Origin: Blastopirellula marina
Lineage (GTDB): Bacteria > Planctomycetota > Planctomycetia > Pirellulales > Pirellulaceae
Reading direction: 5' to 3'
Assembly (NCBI RefSeq): GCF_002967715.1
Contig: NZ_PUIA01000038.1
Coordinates: 1-64,000 of the forward strand
Length of the DNA: 64,000 nucleotides
Position 1 is the first letter of the stretch; the number at the start of each line of letters is the position of its first letter. The notes below the pieces were generated by a model, which was not told where the DNA came from, ran no database searches, and worked only from the letters and a program-made list of their open reading frames with translations. Made by a program: the position numbers and the translations under genes. Shown here piece after piece: positions 47,024 through 56,026 of the stretch.

Positions 47024-47926
47024 ATGACCGACCGCAAACCAAGCGTGCCTGACTTACCGGTGCTGCAGAAGTGGATGCAGTCGGTGATTACCCATGTCGA
47101 CGGCGTGGTCGCAGGGATTCATTCACCGGAGTCCCAACAGCACGTCGCCGTCGATGCGTCGCAGATCGAATCGGTCGTCACCCCCAGCGAGCGGCGAACA
47201 AGCGTGCAGCGATTAGAGGTGTACGCCCACGCGTACTATGCTCGGCTGATCGAGTGCTTGAAGTCAATTTACCCGCTGTTTGCCAAAACGGTCGGGGACG
47301 AACTATTCGATCAGTTCGCGGTCACCTATCTGCAGCAGTATCCGTCGCAGTCGTACACGCTGAACCGCCTGGGAGACCGGTTTCCTGAATTCCTGGAAGA
47401 GACGAGCCCGACCTACAGAACGGATCAGTGGAGTTTTGAGGATTTCCTGGTGGGTTTGGCAGTCGTTGAGCGTTCCATCGACTTGATCTTCGACGGGCCT
47501 GGCTTTGAGGGGCAAGAAGCCGTTTCTCCCGTCCAGATGGAAGGTATTTCTCCCGAGAGCTTCGCCGAGGCGACGTTCGAGGTTGTGCCTTGTCTACGGC
47601 TGCATGCCTTCCCTTTTCCCGTGAACGACTTCATCACGGCGGTGAAGCGGGACGCCCAGTCGCCCATTCCTGAGTTTGAACCCAGTTGGCTGGCACTCAC
47701 GCGGAGGGATTTCATCGTCCGCCGCGTACCCCTTTCGCGACTGGAGTATCACATCCTTTACGGACTAGTTGAAGGAGCGACTGTCGCACAATCCATCGGT
47801 GGGGCACTGATAGAGGTTGAGCAGCCGGACAACCTTCAGGCAGATCTAGCAGCGGCTTTCGCAAAATTTGCCTCTGAGCAGTTCTTTCTGGCAATTGATG
47901 TCCAGTCGGAGCGAACAGCAGGATAG
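47024..47926 (+). CDS. BufC/HvfC-like putative DNA-binding domain protein (DUF2063)
   Basis: A 300-residue protein whose N-terminal half matches the DUF2063/BufC domain: RRTSVQRLEVYAHAYYARLIECLKSIYPLFAKTVGDELFDQFAVTYLQQYPSQSYTLNRLGDRFPEFLEE. In bufferin systems this partner works with the MNIO enzyme and is proposed to recognise the precursor, although the family is often labelled DNA-binding. The C-terminal half (about 190-300) is less conserved. It starts 4 bases after the oxidase gene. Confidence 0.82.
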   Translation: MTDRKPSVPDLPVLQKWMQSVITHVDGVVAGIHSPESQQHVAVDASQIESVVTPSERRTSVQRLEVYAHAYYARLIECLKSIYPLFAKTVGDELFDQFAVTYLQQYPSQSYTLNRLGDRFPEFLEETSPTYRTDQWSFEDFLVGLAVVERSIDLIFDGPGFEGQEAVSPVQMEGISPESFAEATFEVVPCLRLHAFPFPVNDFITAVKRDAQSPIPEFEPSWLALTRRDFIVRRVPLSRLEYHILYGLVEGATVAQSIGGALIEVEQPDNLQADLAAAFAKFASEQFFLAIDVQSERTAG

Positions 47927-48181
47927 GCAAATTATTACCCTTTGCCTGGGATCTTCACCAACACATAAACGTTCCCCGTCCCGATCCCGAGAATGGGTAA
48001 ATCTTATGTAAGAAGCGAGGAAATGGAGGGGGAATGGGGGGCACTGTGGCTTGTGATTGGCCCAAGAGCCCCTACAATCAGTGAGTTACCTTGGGGTTCT
48101 GATTCTAGAGCTCCATGTATTGGCAGGGTTACCCATCCGGTTTCCCCCATCCTTGCCTGATCTAGTTCTTTGAGGGCCGCA

Positions 48182-49381
48182 ATGGCATTGGTTAGCTGGG
48201 TTCGAGGTCGTGTTTTTAACTTCGTTCACCGTAACAACTTAGTGTATAATACTTGCTGGGAAGACCCCCGCTTGGACCGGGTCGCCCTTGAGATTCAACC
48301 CCACCACAATGTGATGGTCATCACGTCGGCAGGTTGCAACGCGCTAGACTATGTGCTGGCCGGGGCAAATCATGTTTACGCGGTCGACATGAATCCACGG
48401 CAAAATGCCCTGTTGGATCTCAAAAAGTCAGCCATCCAGAACCTGGAGTATGAAGACTTCTTCTCCATGTTCGGCAAAGGCCAACTTCTCGACTTCAAGG
48501 AAACTTACAAGTCGAAACTGCGTGGTTCGCTGCCCGAATGGTCTCGCAGTTACTGGGATCGGAAGATCAAGTACTTCCGCCCTCGTAAGAAGCGAAGCTT
48601 CTACTTCCGCGGAACGTCTGGTGCGTTCGCCAAGGTGGTGAACATGTACGTCGAGAACGTCCTGCGGATGCGACCGCTGGTTCTCGATCTGCTGGATGCC
48701 AAGAGCTTGGAAGAGCAGAAAGAGATCTTCGAGATCATCGATCGCAAGCTGTGGACAGGCCCACTCAAGTTTGCCATGAGCCGCGACACCACCTGGAGCC
48801 TGGTGGGCGTGCCGCGTGCTCAGCGCGAACACTTGGAGAAGCAATACTCCAATGGTATCGTCGACTTCGTGCAAGACAACATGCGAGCCGTCTTCGCCGA
48901 ACTGCCTATCCAGGACAACTACTTCTGGCGCGTGTACGTGACCGGCCAATACACCGAAGCCTGCTGTCCAGAGTACCTCAAGCCGGAGAACTTCCAGAAG
49001 TTGAAGGACGGCCTGGTACACAAGGTCAGCACCCATACCGATTCAGTGCAGCATTTCCTCGAAAAGCACGAGGGGCACCCGATTCATCGCCTGGTGCTGC
49101 TGGATCACCAGGACTGGCTGACTGACAAGCTTTACTTCGCCCTGGTCAACGAATGGCAGGCCATTGCTAATCGGATGGAAGGGGAAACCGATGCCCGCAT
49201 CATCTGGCGAACTGGCGGTTTGAACACCGACTTCATCGATGAAGTCGAGATCACCCACAAAGGCCAGAAGATTCAGGTCGGCGAACTGTTGACCTACAAC
49301 CAGCCACTAGCCGACGAGCTTCACGTCAAAGATCGCGTGCACACCTACGGGGCGTTCCGCATCGCGGACATCGCTGCCTAA
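48182..49381 (+). CDS. btaA: BtaA-like S-adenosylmethionine:diacylglycerol 3-amino-3-carboxypropyltransferase
   Basis: About 399 residues from the ATG at 48182 with GAGGG upstream; a TTG at 48170 is in frame. It follows the DUF3419/BtaA pattern: [61 protein letters not shown] is the characteristic SAM-binding N-terminus. [12 protein letters not shown] and [24 protein letters not shown] come later. It makes the diacylglyceryl-homoserine precursor of the betaine lipid DGTS. The neighbouring btaB supplies the N-methylations. Such lipids replace phospholipids under phosphate stress in many marine bacteria. Confidence 0.9.
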   Translation: MALVSWVRGRVFNFVHRNNLVYNTCWEDPRLDRVALEIQPHHNVMVITSAGCNALDYVLAGANHVYAVDMNPRQNALLDLKKSAIQNLEYEDFFSMFGKGQLLDFKETYKSKLRGSLPEWSRSYWDRKIKYFRPRKKRSFYFRGTSGAFAKVVNMYVENVLRMRPLVLDLLDAKSLEEQKEIFEIIDRKLWTGPLKFAMSRDTTWSLVGVPRAQREHLEKQYSNGIVDFVQDNMRAVFAELPIQDNYFWRVYVTGQYTEACCPEYLKPENFQKLKDGLVHKVSTHTDSVQHFLEKHEGHPIHRLVLLDHQDWLTDKLYFALVNEWQAIANRMEGETDARIIWRTGGLNTDFIDEVEITHKGQKIQVGELLTYNQPLADELHVKDRVHTYGAFRIADIAA

Positions 49382-49414
49382 GTTTGAGTCCACGCTAATC
49401 TTGAGGAGCATCGG

Positions 49415-50149
49415 ATGAGTCTGGCTTCAGATCTGAAAGTCTTGTATCACTTGGCCGTGAAGCCGGTGAAGGGAGACAACCACGCAGAGCGTTTAGACAG
49501 CTTCTATAGCGGTCAGGCCGGCGCGTACGATGACTTCCGCAAACGCCTGCTCAAAGGGCGGGAAGAAATGTACCGCTCGATCGAGCCCCAGCAGGATGCC
49601 GTGTGGGTCGACATGGGGGGCGGAACCGGATCGAATCTTGAATTCATTTCCGATCGCATCGGCACGCTGAAACATGCCTACGTGGTCGACCTGGCTTCGT
49701 CGCTGCTCAAGGTGTGCGACGACCGCATCAAGGAGCGTGGCTGGAACAACGTGAAGACCGTTGAGGCCGACGCCACTACCTGGACGCCGGACGAAGGTTA
49801 CGCGGACGTCGTGACGTTTTCTTACTCACTGACGATGATTCCCGATTGGTTCGCAGCTATCGATAACGCGCTGCGAATCTTGAAGCCCGGCGGAACGATC
49901 GGCGTGGTCGATTTTTACGTCTCGCGTAAGTTCCCCGACGAGTCCCTCAAGCGTCATCCGTGGTTCACGCGTAGTTTCTGGCCAGTGTGGTTCGCGTCGG
50001 ACAATGTCTTTCCGTCGCGCGATCATGTCCCCTATTTGAGGCGACACTTCGAAACCACCAAGCTGGAAGAGAACCGGGCCAAGGTTCCCTACTTGCTGTG
50101 GTTCAAGACACCCTATTACATCTTCACTGGCACCAAGCGTGAAGCGTAG
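49415..50149 (+). CDS. btaB: BtaB-like methyltransferase for betaine lipid synthesis
   Basis: A 244-residue class I SAM methyltransferase with motif [11 protein letters not shown], an acidic VVDLA strand, TVEADATTW, and [16 protein letters not shown]. It lies 33 bases after btaA with a GAGGAG ribosome site. This methyltransferase after BtaA is the usual arrangement for three-step N-methylation to diacylglyceryl trimethylhomoserine. Adjacent position plus C-terminal features ([28 protein letters not shown]) make it BtaB rather than a generic methylase. Confidence 0.87.
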   Translation: MSLASDLKVLYHLAVKPVKGDNHAERLDSFYSGQAGAYDDFRKRLLKGREEMYRSIEPQQDAVWVDMGGGTGSNLEFISDRIGTLKHAYVVDLASSLLKVCDDRIKERGWNNVKTVEADATTWTPDEGYADVVTFSYSLTMIPDWFAAIDNALRILKPGGTIGVVDFYVSRKFPDESLKRHPWFTRSFWPVWFASDNVFPSRDHVPYLRRHFETTKLEENRAKVPYLLWFKTPYYIFTGTKREA

Positions 50150-50198
50150 GTCGGCACGATAGCCAAATGGAACTTCCACAAACGAAATAGGCAAGCCC

Positions 50199-50852
50199 AT
50201 GGCGAAATCGGTTCTCTCACCATCCTTCCTGTTTCAGTATTCGGTCCCACTGAATTACCGCGAGAAGATCTGGCAGCAAAAGCCGCTGGAATACTCGGAA
50301 GAGTACCGGGTGCGCGGGTTCGGAGAGCTCGACAGCCGCAAGCAGTTTGCCGATGTTCGTGGTGGCTGGAACGAACGTGGTGTTTCTTTCTCCGTACTGG
50401 TCACGGGTAAACGGCAACCGGTATGGTGTCGAGAAAGTCGCGTCGACGAGAGTGACGGATTTCAGTTGTGGATCGATACCAGGGCCACGCACAACGTGCA
50501 CCGCGCGACCCGGTTTTGTCATCGCTTCGCTTTTCTGCCCATTGGTGCCGGCCCCAGCTACCGCGATCCCGTTGGCGATCAGCTACTGATCAACCGTGCG
50601 AGAGAGAACGCCAACCCGGTCCGCCCTGGCGACTTGCGCGTTCGAGGAACGTTAACCAAAGATGGCTACTTGCTCGAGTGCTGCGTGCCGGCGACCAGCC
50701 TGACCGGGTACGATCCCAGCGAGTACGACAAGCTCGGATTCTTCTACGCCGTGATGGACCGCGAACTAGGCTGGCAGACGCAAAGCGTCAACACGCAGTT
50801 CCCCATCGACGAAGACCCGAGCATCTGGACAACCCTCGAGCTGGTTCGTTAG
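50199..50852 (+). CDS. CBM9/DOMON-like protein of unknown function
   Basis: A 217-residue protein without a signal peptide. Residues 50-217 resemble a CBM9-like beta sandwich (VRGGWNERGVSFSVLVTG, DGFQLWIDTRATHNVHRATRFCHRFAFLP, LLECCVPATSL, GFFYAVMDRELGWQTQS). Family members usually sit at the cell surface; a cytoplasmic form is odd. It follows btaB by about 50 bases, so it may be in the same transcript. Convergent with the oxidoreductase gene with a 4-base overlap. Confidence 0.7.
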   Translation: MAKSVLSPSFLFQYSVPLNYREKIWQQKPLEYSEEYRVRGFGELDSRKQFADVRGGWNERGVSFSVLVTGKRQPVWCRESRVDESDGFQLWIDTRATHNVHRATRFCHRFAFLPIGAGPSYRDPVGDQLLINRARENANPVRPGDLRVRGTLTKDGYLLECCVPATSLTGYDPSEYDKLGFFYAVMDRELGWQTQSVNTQFPIDEDPSIWTTLELVR

Positions 50853-52474
50853 TAGTCTCGCAAGATCTCGACAGCGGCATTCTTGCCGCACGCCCCCATC
50901 ACACCACCGCCAGGGTGGCTGGCGGCTCCGCACAGGTACAGTCCTTTTACCGGAGTGCGATGATCAGCCCAGCCTGGGATCGGTCGCATGGCGAAGAGCT
51001 GATTGAAGTTCATCGCCCCTTGCATGATGTTGCCTCCAGTCAGCCCGTATACTCGTTCGAGATCGAGCGGCGAGAGGACCTGGCGATGGATGACGGCCCC
51101 TGGCACGTTCGGAGCATACTGGCCAATCTTGGCGATGCAGCGATCGGCAAACGATTCCTTGATGTCGTCCCAGTTTGCGTCCCGCAGCTTGTAAGGGGCG
51201 TACTGTACAAAGATCGACAGAATGTGTTGCCCTTCCGGGGCGATCGTTTTGTCGACCGAGGTGGGCATCGTCATTTCGAGAATAGGTTCTTCGCTCGCGC
51301 GGCCATACTTGGCGTCGTCGTACGCGCGTTCGATGTAGTCCATCGTGGGCGAGATGTGCATCGTGCCGCGATGAATCGGGCTCAGGCCTGATTCGGGGTA
51401 CGCCGTGAACTGTGGCGGTTCAGCCAGGGCGAGGTTGATCTTTGCCGAAGCGGAAGCGTAATCGATGTTCGAGATAGCCCGCAGGAAATCGGCCGGCAGT
51501 TGATCTGGCGAAAGGAACTTGCGGAACGTCAGGTTGGCGTCCACGCTCGAAGCCACTACTTTGGCTTCGTAGTTTGTTCCATCTTCGAGTTCGACCCCTT
51601 GCGTCTTTCCTTCGCTGGTGTGGATCTTGGCGACCGGTGCTTCACGAACGATCGTTACCCCCAGTTCTTCGCAGGTCTTGGCTAGTGAAGCGGCAATGCC
51701 CCCCATACCTCCTTCGACGAAACCCCATACGCCCCGCTTGCCGCCGGCTTCGCCCATCACGTGATGCAGTAGCACGTAGGCGGTACCTGGTGCCGAGATT
51801 GACGCGAACGCGCCGATGATCGCATCGGTAGCCAGAGTGGCTCGTAGAGGTTCACTCTCAAACCAGCGCTCGAGGATTGGCCGGGCCGCGCCGGAAAGGA
51901 GCTCGATCGCTTCGGGGATCTCTCCGCCAAGTTTGCCAAACGTCTGGTAGAAGTTCCACAGACGTGATGTGTCGCGAATCTTTTTGGTCAGCGAGACGTT
52001 GCGCCATTCTTTGGGCATCGGCAGCGGGTCAGGAGCGGTCTTCATCAGGATCGGTTCGACGACCGCGGCAATGCGCTCGAGCAGTTCGTTGTACTTCGGA
52101 TACTGTTCGGCGTCGTGCTGGCTGAACTTGGCGATTTCCTTCGTGTTGCTGGCGACATCGTGCCCCAGCAGCAGGTAGCGTCCATCGTCGGTAGGGGTGA
52201 ACGAGGCAGGATCGCGTGGCAGGATCTTCAGGCCGTTCTGCTTCAGCTTCAGATCACGAATTATCTCCGGCAGAAGCAAGCTGACCACGTAAGAGGCGGT
52301 CGAGACCTTGAAGCCAGGCCATAGTTCTTCGCTGGTCGAGCACCCTCCCAGCACGTGCCGACGTTCGAGCACCGCGACTTTTTTGCCGGACTTAGCCAGA
52401 TACGCGGCGGTAATCAAGCCGTTGTGTCCCGCGCCGATTACAACGCAATCAAAGTGCCCGCCACCGGATGCCAT
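50849..52474 (-). CDS. PYROXD2/CrtI-like FAD-dependent oxidoreductase
   Basis: A 541-residue flavoprotein with the N-terminal dinucleotide-binding motif VVIGAGHNGLITAAYLAKSGKKVAVLERR followed by GGCSTSEELWPGFKVSTASYV. The end LYLCGAASHPGGGVMGACGKNAAVEIL is the phytoene-desaturase-like C-terminal FAD motif. This combination is typical of the PYROXD2/phytoene desaturase superfamily. A desaturase for carotenoids is possible, but no crtB/crtI partner is nearby, so the substrate is unknown. Confidence 0.88.
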   Translation of the reverse strand: MASGGGHFDCVVIGAGHNGLITAAYLAKSGKKVAVLERRHVLGGCSTSEELWPGFKVSTASYVVSLLLPEIIRDLKLKQNGLKILPRDPASFTPTDDGRYLLLGHDVASNTKEIAKFSQHDAEQYPKYNELLERIAAVVEPILMKTAPDPLPMPKEWRNVSLTKKIRDTSRLWNFYQTFGKLGGEIPEAIELLSGAARPILERWFESEPLRATLATDAIIGAFASISAPGTAYVLLHHVMGEAGGKRGVWGFVEGGMGGIAASLAKTCEELGVTIVREAPVAKIHTSEGKTQGVELEDGTNYEAKVVASSVDANLTFRKFLSPDQLPADFLRAISNIDYASASAKINLALAEPPQFTAYPESGLSPIHRGTMHISPTMDYIERAYDDAKYGRASEEPILEMTMPTSVDKTIAPEGQHILSIFVQYAPYKLRDANWDDIKESFADRCIAKIGQYAPNVPGAVIHRQVLSPLDLERVYGLTGGNIMQGAMNFNQLFAMRPIPGWADHRTPVKGLYLCGAASHPGGGVMGACGKNAAVEILRDY

Positions 52475-52615
52475 ACCTTAACCAATCCTTGCTGAGGGAA
52501 GTCTGCGACTGAGGGATATCAATCTAGACTTCGCCACAAGCAGGCGGAAAAGTTTACCGGGGCATCAGCAATCGAATCGATCGGTATAACCCTGATAAGC
52601 GAGTCAGGCCTGGGA

Positions 52616-54736
52616 TTACCTGAGATCGGGAATATCGGTGATGCCGGTGAGCCGCGTAAACTCTTGCAGACGTTGCTGCGACGTGACCTTCTCGATCGAG
52701 TCGGTCATGTTTGCGTTGGCCAGTTTAAACCACTGAGCCGCGCGGCCGAGAAACTTATTGCGTTCGGCACCAGGTGGACTGCTGATACCAATTTCCCACC
52801 ACCCTTCAGCAATCTTGAATTGGACACGAGGATCAATCGGTGCGGTCAATTCCGTCTCGGCCAGGTACTCGAACCGATCGTCGTTGCTTCGCAGCAGGAA
52901 CGGGAATCCCTTTTCCCAGTCGTTGCGATGAACGCACCAGAACTTGCCAACCATTAAGTTACCTGCCTCGTCGAGCGAAGGAACTTCGAGCGAGAGGAAA
53001 CGGGCCTGAATGGCATCGTAGTCCTTACGCGAGGCCTTGATGCGTTCTTTCAGTTGATCCAGTTCGGCAATGACTTTCTGATCGTTTTGGCTGGCGGCAA
53101 AGCGAGTGCCAATCTGAATCAGTTCGTTCATCGCCTCGTAGTTGTTCTCTTGTTCGGCACGTTCCAGAACGGACTTAGCCACCTCGCGAAACTCGGGAAG
53201 CTCGTGCGCTGGAATCTTTTGCAGGTTCTCTGCCCCGAAGCGTACGGTGTACAAATCGGAACTGAAGCTGTCGACTTGGAACGTCTCTTGCAGCTTATCG
53301 AACGCGTCTTTCAACAGCACGGGGTTCTTGGCCAGGATGGCGAAGCGATAGGCGATCTGCAGAGCTGCACATTGTTTGGCCGGATCGTTCTTCAAATATT
53401 CCGCATGCTGAAGGAGCTTCGTGGCGATCTCTTCCTTCTTCTTGTCCTGGTCAGCCGCACGAGCTTCGTTCTGGAATAGGCGTCGCAATTCAAGCGTCGC
53501 GCTGTCGATTTCAACGCGCGAGGGAAGCGGCAACTTGTTAGGGTCGAGATCGTTTCGCGATAAGGCAGCACCAGGCTCGGTGGAAGTCATCGAGGTTTCG
53601 ACCGGGCTATTCGTGCCGTTGGTGGTGCCAAGCTTCTGAGGAGTGCTTGTGGCAATTTCACCCAGGCTGATCGGGTTACTGACGATGAATAGTCGGTTGA
53701 GGTGATCGTTGCTGATCACGGGGAATTCGTGAACGACACCATCCCCAGTAATCGCTAAGAAGCGGCTGTCCGGCCAGCCTGTGATGGCCATAGCGGGGTC
53801 TAGCGGATCGAACGCCAGATCATCGGGCTTGGTCCAAACCACGCGATGGGCCGGATCGGCGACTTCCACCACCACGACTGAATTGTGCAGGCCTCGCGGA
53901 CTGAGCGAGCTTACTGGGTTCGCTCGGCGATCATTCGCAGCACACGTGGGGCCAGTCATGAACACGAAGTTCGTGCGATCGTCCGGTGTTTCCGGCGTCA
54001 TGAACGCGTATGGCTTTTCGCCTGACAGCTTGATGTTGTGCGGGCTATCCCACGGTTCATCCAGTTTGAACTTGTTGTACAGATCGGTGTAACCGAGATA
54101 CGGAAGCAAGTGGACTCGCCAGCTTAGCAATTGTCGTCCACTTTTGTCGGTAGGGGAAGCGGCGGGGATTGTTTGGTTATCCGCAATCTGCTGGGCCAGA
54201 GCCTGGCCGAGAATGTGCAGAACGGCTTTTGATCGCGCTTTGGTATGGGCTCGATCACCTTGGACCGGCTGAAGCTTGAAACCTTCGAGGATCGCAAATC
54301 GATCGCGGGCACCGGGGATCTGTGTCGTCGAAGTCTCGGTTGGTGTGACCGACGCAACCTCGGTTGTGGCCGCCGGGGTTACCGGGGCCATCGGTTCTGC
54401 CGCAGGCTCTGGTTGGGGAGTTGGATCTGGCGTTGGTTTCTCGACTGGTTTCGTTTCAGCAGCCGGAGCAGGAGCGGCGGGCTTGGTTTCCGCAGGCTTC
54501 TTTGCGGCAGGTGGCGTTGGCTTGGGTTCTTCCGCAGCAGGCTTCTTGGCAGGGGCCTCCGCTGGTTTTTCTTCGTCGTTACCCGAATTTCGCTTGAAAT
54601 CGAATCGGGCCAGCTTGCTCGACGGGGAATCTCCCCCGCAACCGCCGCAGCCGGTCATCCCCAAACAGACAAACGCTACAAAAACCCACGAAGCCAGTTG
54701 CTTCGAATTTGCCCAAATCATAGAGCCAAAAGTCAT
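52616..54736 (-). CDS. DUF1559-like lipoprotein with Pro/Ala/Lys linker
   Basis: A 706-residue protein. Signal peptide with lipobox LGMTGC near residue 29. Next, a long low-complexity Pro/Ala/Glu/Lys linker (about 50-135). A DUF1559 (prepilin-like C-terminal) domain follows from about 180: LLSWRVHLLPYLGYTDLYNKFKLDEPWDSPHN, then MTGPTCA and HNSVVVVEVADPAHRVVWTKPDD. The final part (about 400-706) is helical with unknown fold, ending WFKLANANMTDSIEKVTSQQRLQEF. DUF1559 is a planctomycete hallmark, usually in pseudopilin-like surface proteins. This one has no N-terminal methylation site. Confidence 0.83.
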   Translation of the reverse strand: MTFGSMIWANSKQLASWVFVAFVCLGMTGCGGCGGDSPSSKLARFDFKRNSGNDEEKPAEAPAKKPAAEEPKPTPPAAKKPAETKPAAPAPAAETKPVEKPTPDPTPQPEPAAEPMAPVTPAATTEVASVTPTETSTTQIPGARDRFAILEGFKLQPVQGDRAHTKARSKAVLHILGQALAQQIADNQTIPAASPTDKSGRQLLSWRVHLLPYLGYTDLYNKFKLDEPWDSPHNIKLSGEKPYAFMTPETPDDRTNFVFMTGPTCAANDRRANPVSSLSPRGLHNSVVVVEVADPAHRVVWTKPDDLAFDPLDPAMAITGWPDSRFLAITGDGVVHEFPVISNDHLNRLFIVSNPISLGEIATSTPQKLGTTNGTNSPVETSMTSTEPGAALSRNDLDPNKLPLPSRVEIDSATLELRRLFQNEARAADQDKKKEEIATKLLQHAEYLKNDPAKQCAALQIAYRFAILAKNPVLLKDAFDKLQETFQVDSFSSDLYTVRFGAENLQKIPAHELPEFREVAKSVLERAEQENNYEAMNELIQIGTRFAASQNDQKVIAELDQLKERIKASRKDYDAIQARFLSLEVPSLDEAGNLMVGKFWCVHRNDWEKGFPFLLRSNDDRFEYLAETELTAPIDPRVQFKIAEGWWEIGISSPPGAERNKFLGRAAQWFKLANANMTDSIEKVTSQQRLQEFTRLTGITDIPDLR

Positions 54737-54908
54737 CGCGAACCGTAGGAGTCAGGTTGATCGGTCCAGCGGACCATCAACGGGTTTCTAGAACCATCCG
54801 CTCCTTTAATCGCGGATGGGACAATGCATCAGGCGTGTATTGTAGACGACTTCCCCGGCTGCCAATTGTGGCGAAAATGCAATTAGCGCATTCTTCATCT
54901 GCTCGCAA

Positions 54909-54931
54909 CAAACCCATCGCAAATGGGCTTG
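54909..54931 (-). terminator. Hairpin downstream of crcB
   Basis: Arms CAAACCCAT (54909-54917) and ATGGGCTTG (54923-54931), one mismatch, with a 5-base loop, begin 7 bases after the crcB stop. Only short T-tracts follow, so it may be a terminator or a stabilising hairpin. Confidence 0.5.
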
Positions 54932-54938
54932 TCGCCGG

Positions 54939-55352
54939 TCAATTTCCGGTCCACAACCTTCCCAGTTGCAGCCCCAGCACGATCGCACCGACCCCCAGGG
55001 TAACGTTCAGCAGGACGTTCGCCGCTGCCAGGTAGAACTTTCCGTACGGTGCATCCTGATACAGCAGCACCGTCTCGAAACCAAAGGTCGAAAACGTCGT
55101 GAACGATCCGAGCAAGCCCGAGAGGAGCACCGTACGCCAGAAAGCCGGAAGGATTTCGTGGTGGTGCCCCAGGTATCCCAGGAAGCCGAATACTAAACAC
55201 CCCAGCACGTTCACCGCTAACGTGCCGATCGGGAAACGCACCGAGTCGAATTCAGGCGAATAGCCTTGAAGGAACGAGCCCACGTAGACGCGCCCCAACG
55301 CACCCAATGCTCCGAAAAGTGCGATGGTCAGGATGAGGATAACTTTGGTCAT
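54939..55352 (-). CDS. crcB: Fluoride channel FluC/CrcB
   Basis: A 137-residue four-helix membrane protein with ALGALGRVYV, GTLAVNVLGCLVFGFL (Asn49) and GLLGSFTTFSTFGFE (Thr-Thr-Phe-Ser around 85-90), all diagnostic of Fluc dimeric fluoride channels. Exports fluoride passively. No fluoride riboswitch pattern (GGnGAUGG) is visible upstream. ATG start at 55352. It overlaps nothing; DinB-like gene upstream is 39 bases away on the same strand. Confidence 0.94.
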   Translation of the reverse strand: MTKVILILTIALFGALGALGRVYVGSFLQGYSPEFDSVRFPIGTLAVNVLGCLVFGFLGYLGHHHEILPAFWRTVLLSGLLGSFTTFSTFGFETVLLYQDAPYGKFYLAAANVLLNVTLGVGAIVLGLQLGRLWTGN

Positions 55353-55391
55353 GCGTCTTTCCCTAACAGCGTTCTGCGATACGACTTCAGC

Positions 55392-55943
55392 TTACGTGAC
55401 AGCCTCGCTACGGGCCAGGGTAATCAGCATCGAAGGGGGCAAGTCGGTCAGCCCACTGTGACGCAGCATGTTGATGGCCTGGGCGGTGGTGTAATGGGCA
55501 TGCGTCGCCACGTGCAGAAGGACATCCATAGCCTGGCTACCGATGCGTTGCCCCTGGTAGCTACTGGAACTTTTGCGATAGATGGTTTGCGTCAGGTCCT
55601 CTGGCGTCAGCGAGTTGAGATATGCACTCCAGCGCTGATCGAGTTTCTGCCAACGCTCGATCAGCATCGTTCGTGACGTTGCGGCTCCCTCTCCTTCCTG
55701 ATTGCCAGGCAGCTTTCCGGCGACATCGCCCGGGGCAATCGCATCGTCTGTTCCTTGCAGCGCCGCCAGCCAAACGAATTCGGCGGCATACATGTGGCAA
55801 ATCGTTTTCCAAAGGGTCTCTTGCCCAATTTCGTGGGGCTGATGCAACTGCTCTTCGCTAAGATGGCCGCAGGCTTCCAGCAGGTGATGGGTGGCCCAGA
55901 CGCGATGCTGGTGCAGACGCAAGATCGGAGTGACGGCATTCAT
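55392..55943 (-). CDS. DinB-family protein
   Basis: A 183-residue four-helix-bundle protein. It opens with ILRLHQHRVWATHHLLEAC, has a metal-ligand His in TICHMYAAEFVWLAAL, and the HVATHAHYTTAQAINMLRHSGL block near residue 145 that supplies the other two His. This is the DinB/YfiT-like arrangement. Members bind Zn or Ni and often act as thiol-dependent S-transferases; the activity here is unknown. Confidence 0.82.
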   Translation of the reverse strand: MNAVTPILRLHQHRVWATHHLLEACGHLSEEQLHQPHEIGQETLWKTICHMYAAEFVWLAALQGTDDAIAPGDVAGKLPGNQEGEGAATSRTMLIERWQKLDQRWSAYLNSLTPEDLTQTIYRKSSSSYQGQRIGSQAMDVLLHVATHAHYTTAQAINMLRHSGLTDLPPSMLITLARSEAVT

Positions 55944-55963
55944 GGGGGATGTTCCTGTCGATG

Positions 55964-55995
55964 AAAAAAGCGGCCCTGGAAACCAGGACCGCTTT
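55964..55995 (-). terminator. Rho-independent terminator of pgk
   Basis: Arms AAAGCGGCCCTGG and CCAGGACCGCTTT (one mismatch, AAA loop) are followed, read leftward, by a run of T (AAAAAA at 55964-55969 on the plus strand). It lies 32 bases past the pgk stop. Confidence 0.85.
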
Positions 55996-56026
55996 AAGAT
56001 ATTCGATCGTTGCGAATCGTTCGACG

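Noticed and set aside
47927-48181. Pho box upstream of btaA
   Set aside because: No CTGTCATA-type direct repeats found.
54939-55943. Fluoride riboswitch upstream of crcB
   Set aside because: Looked for the GGnGAUGG core in the 39-base gap and the sequence beyond; not present.
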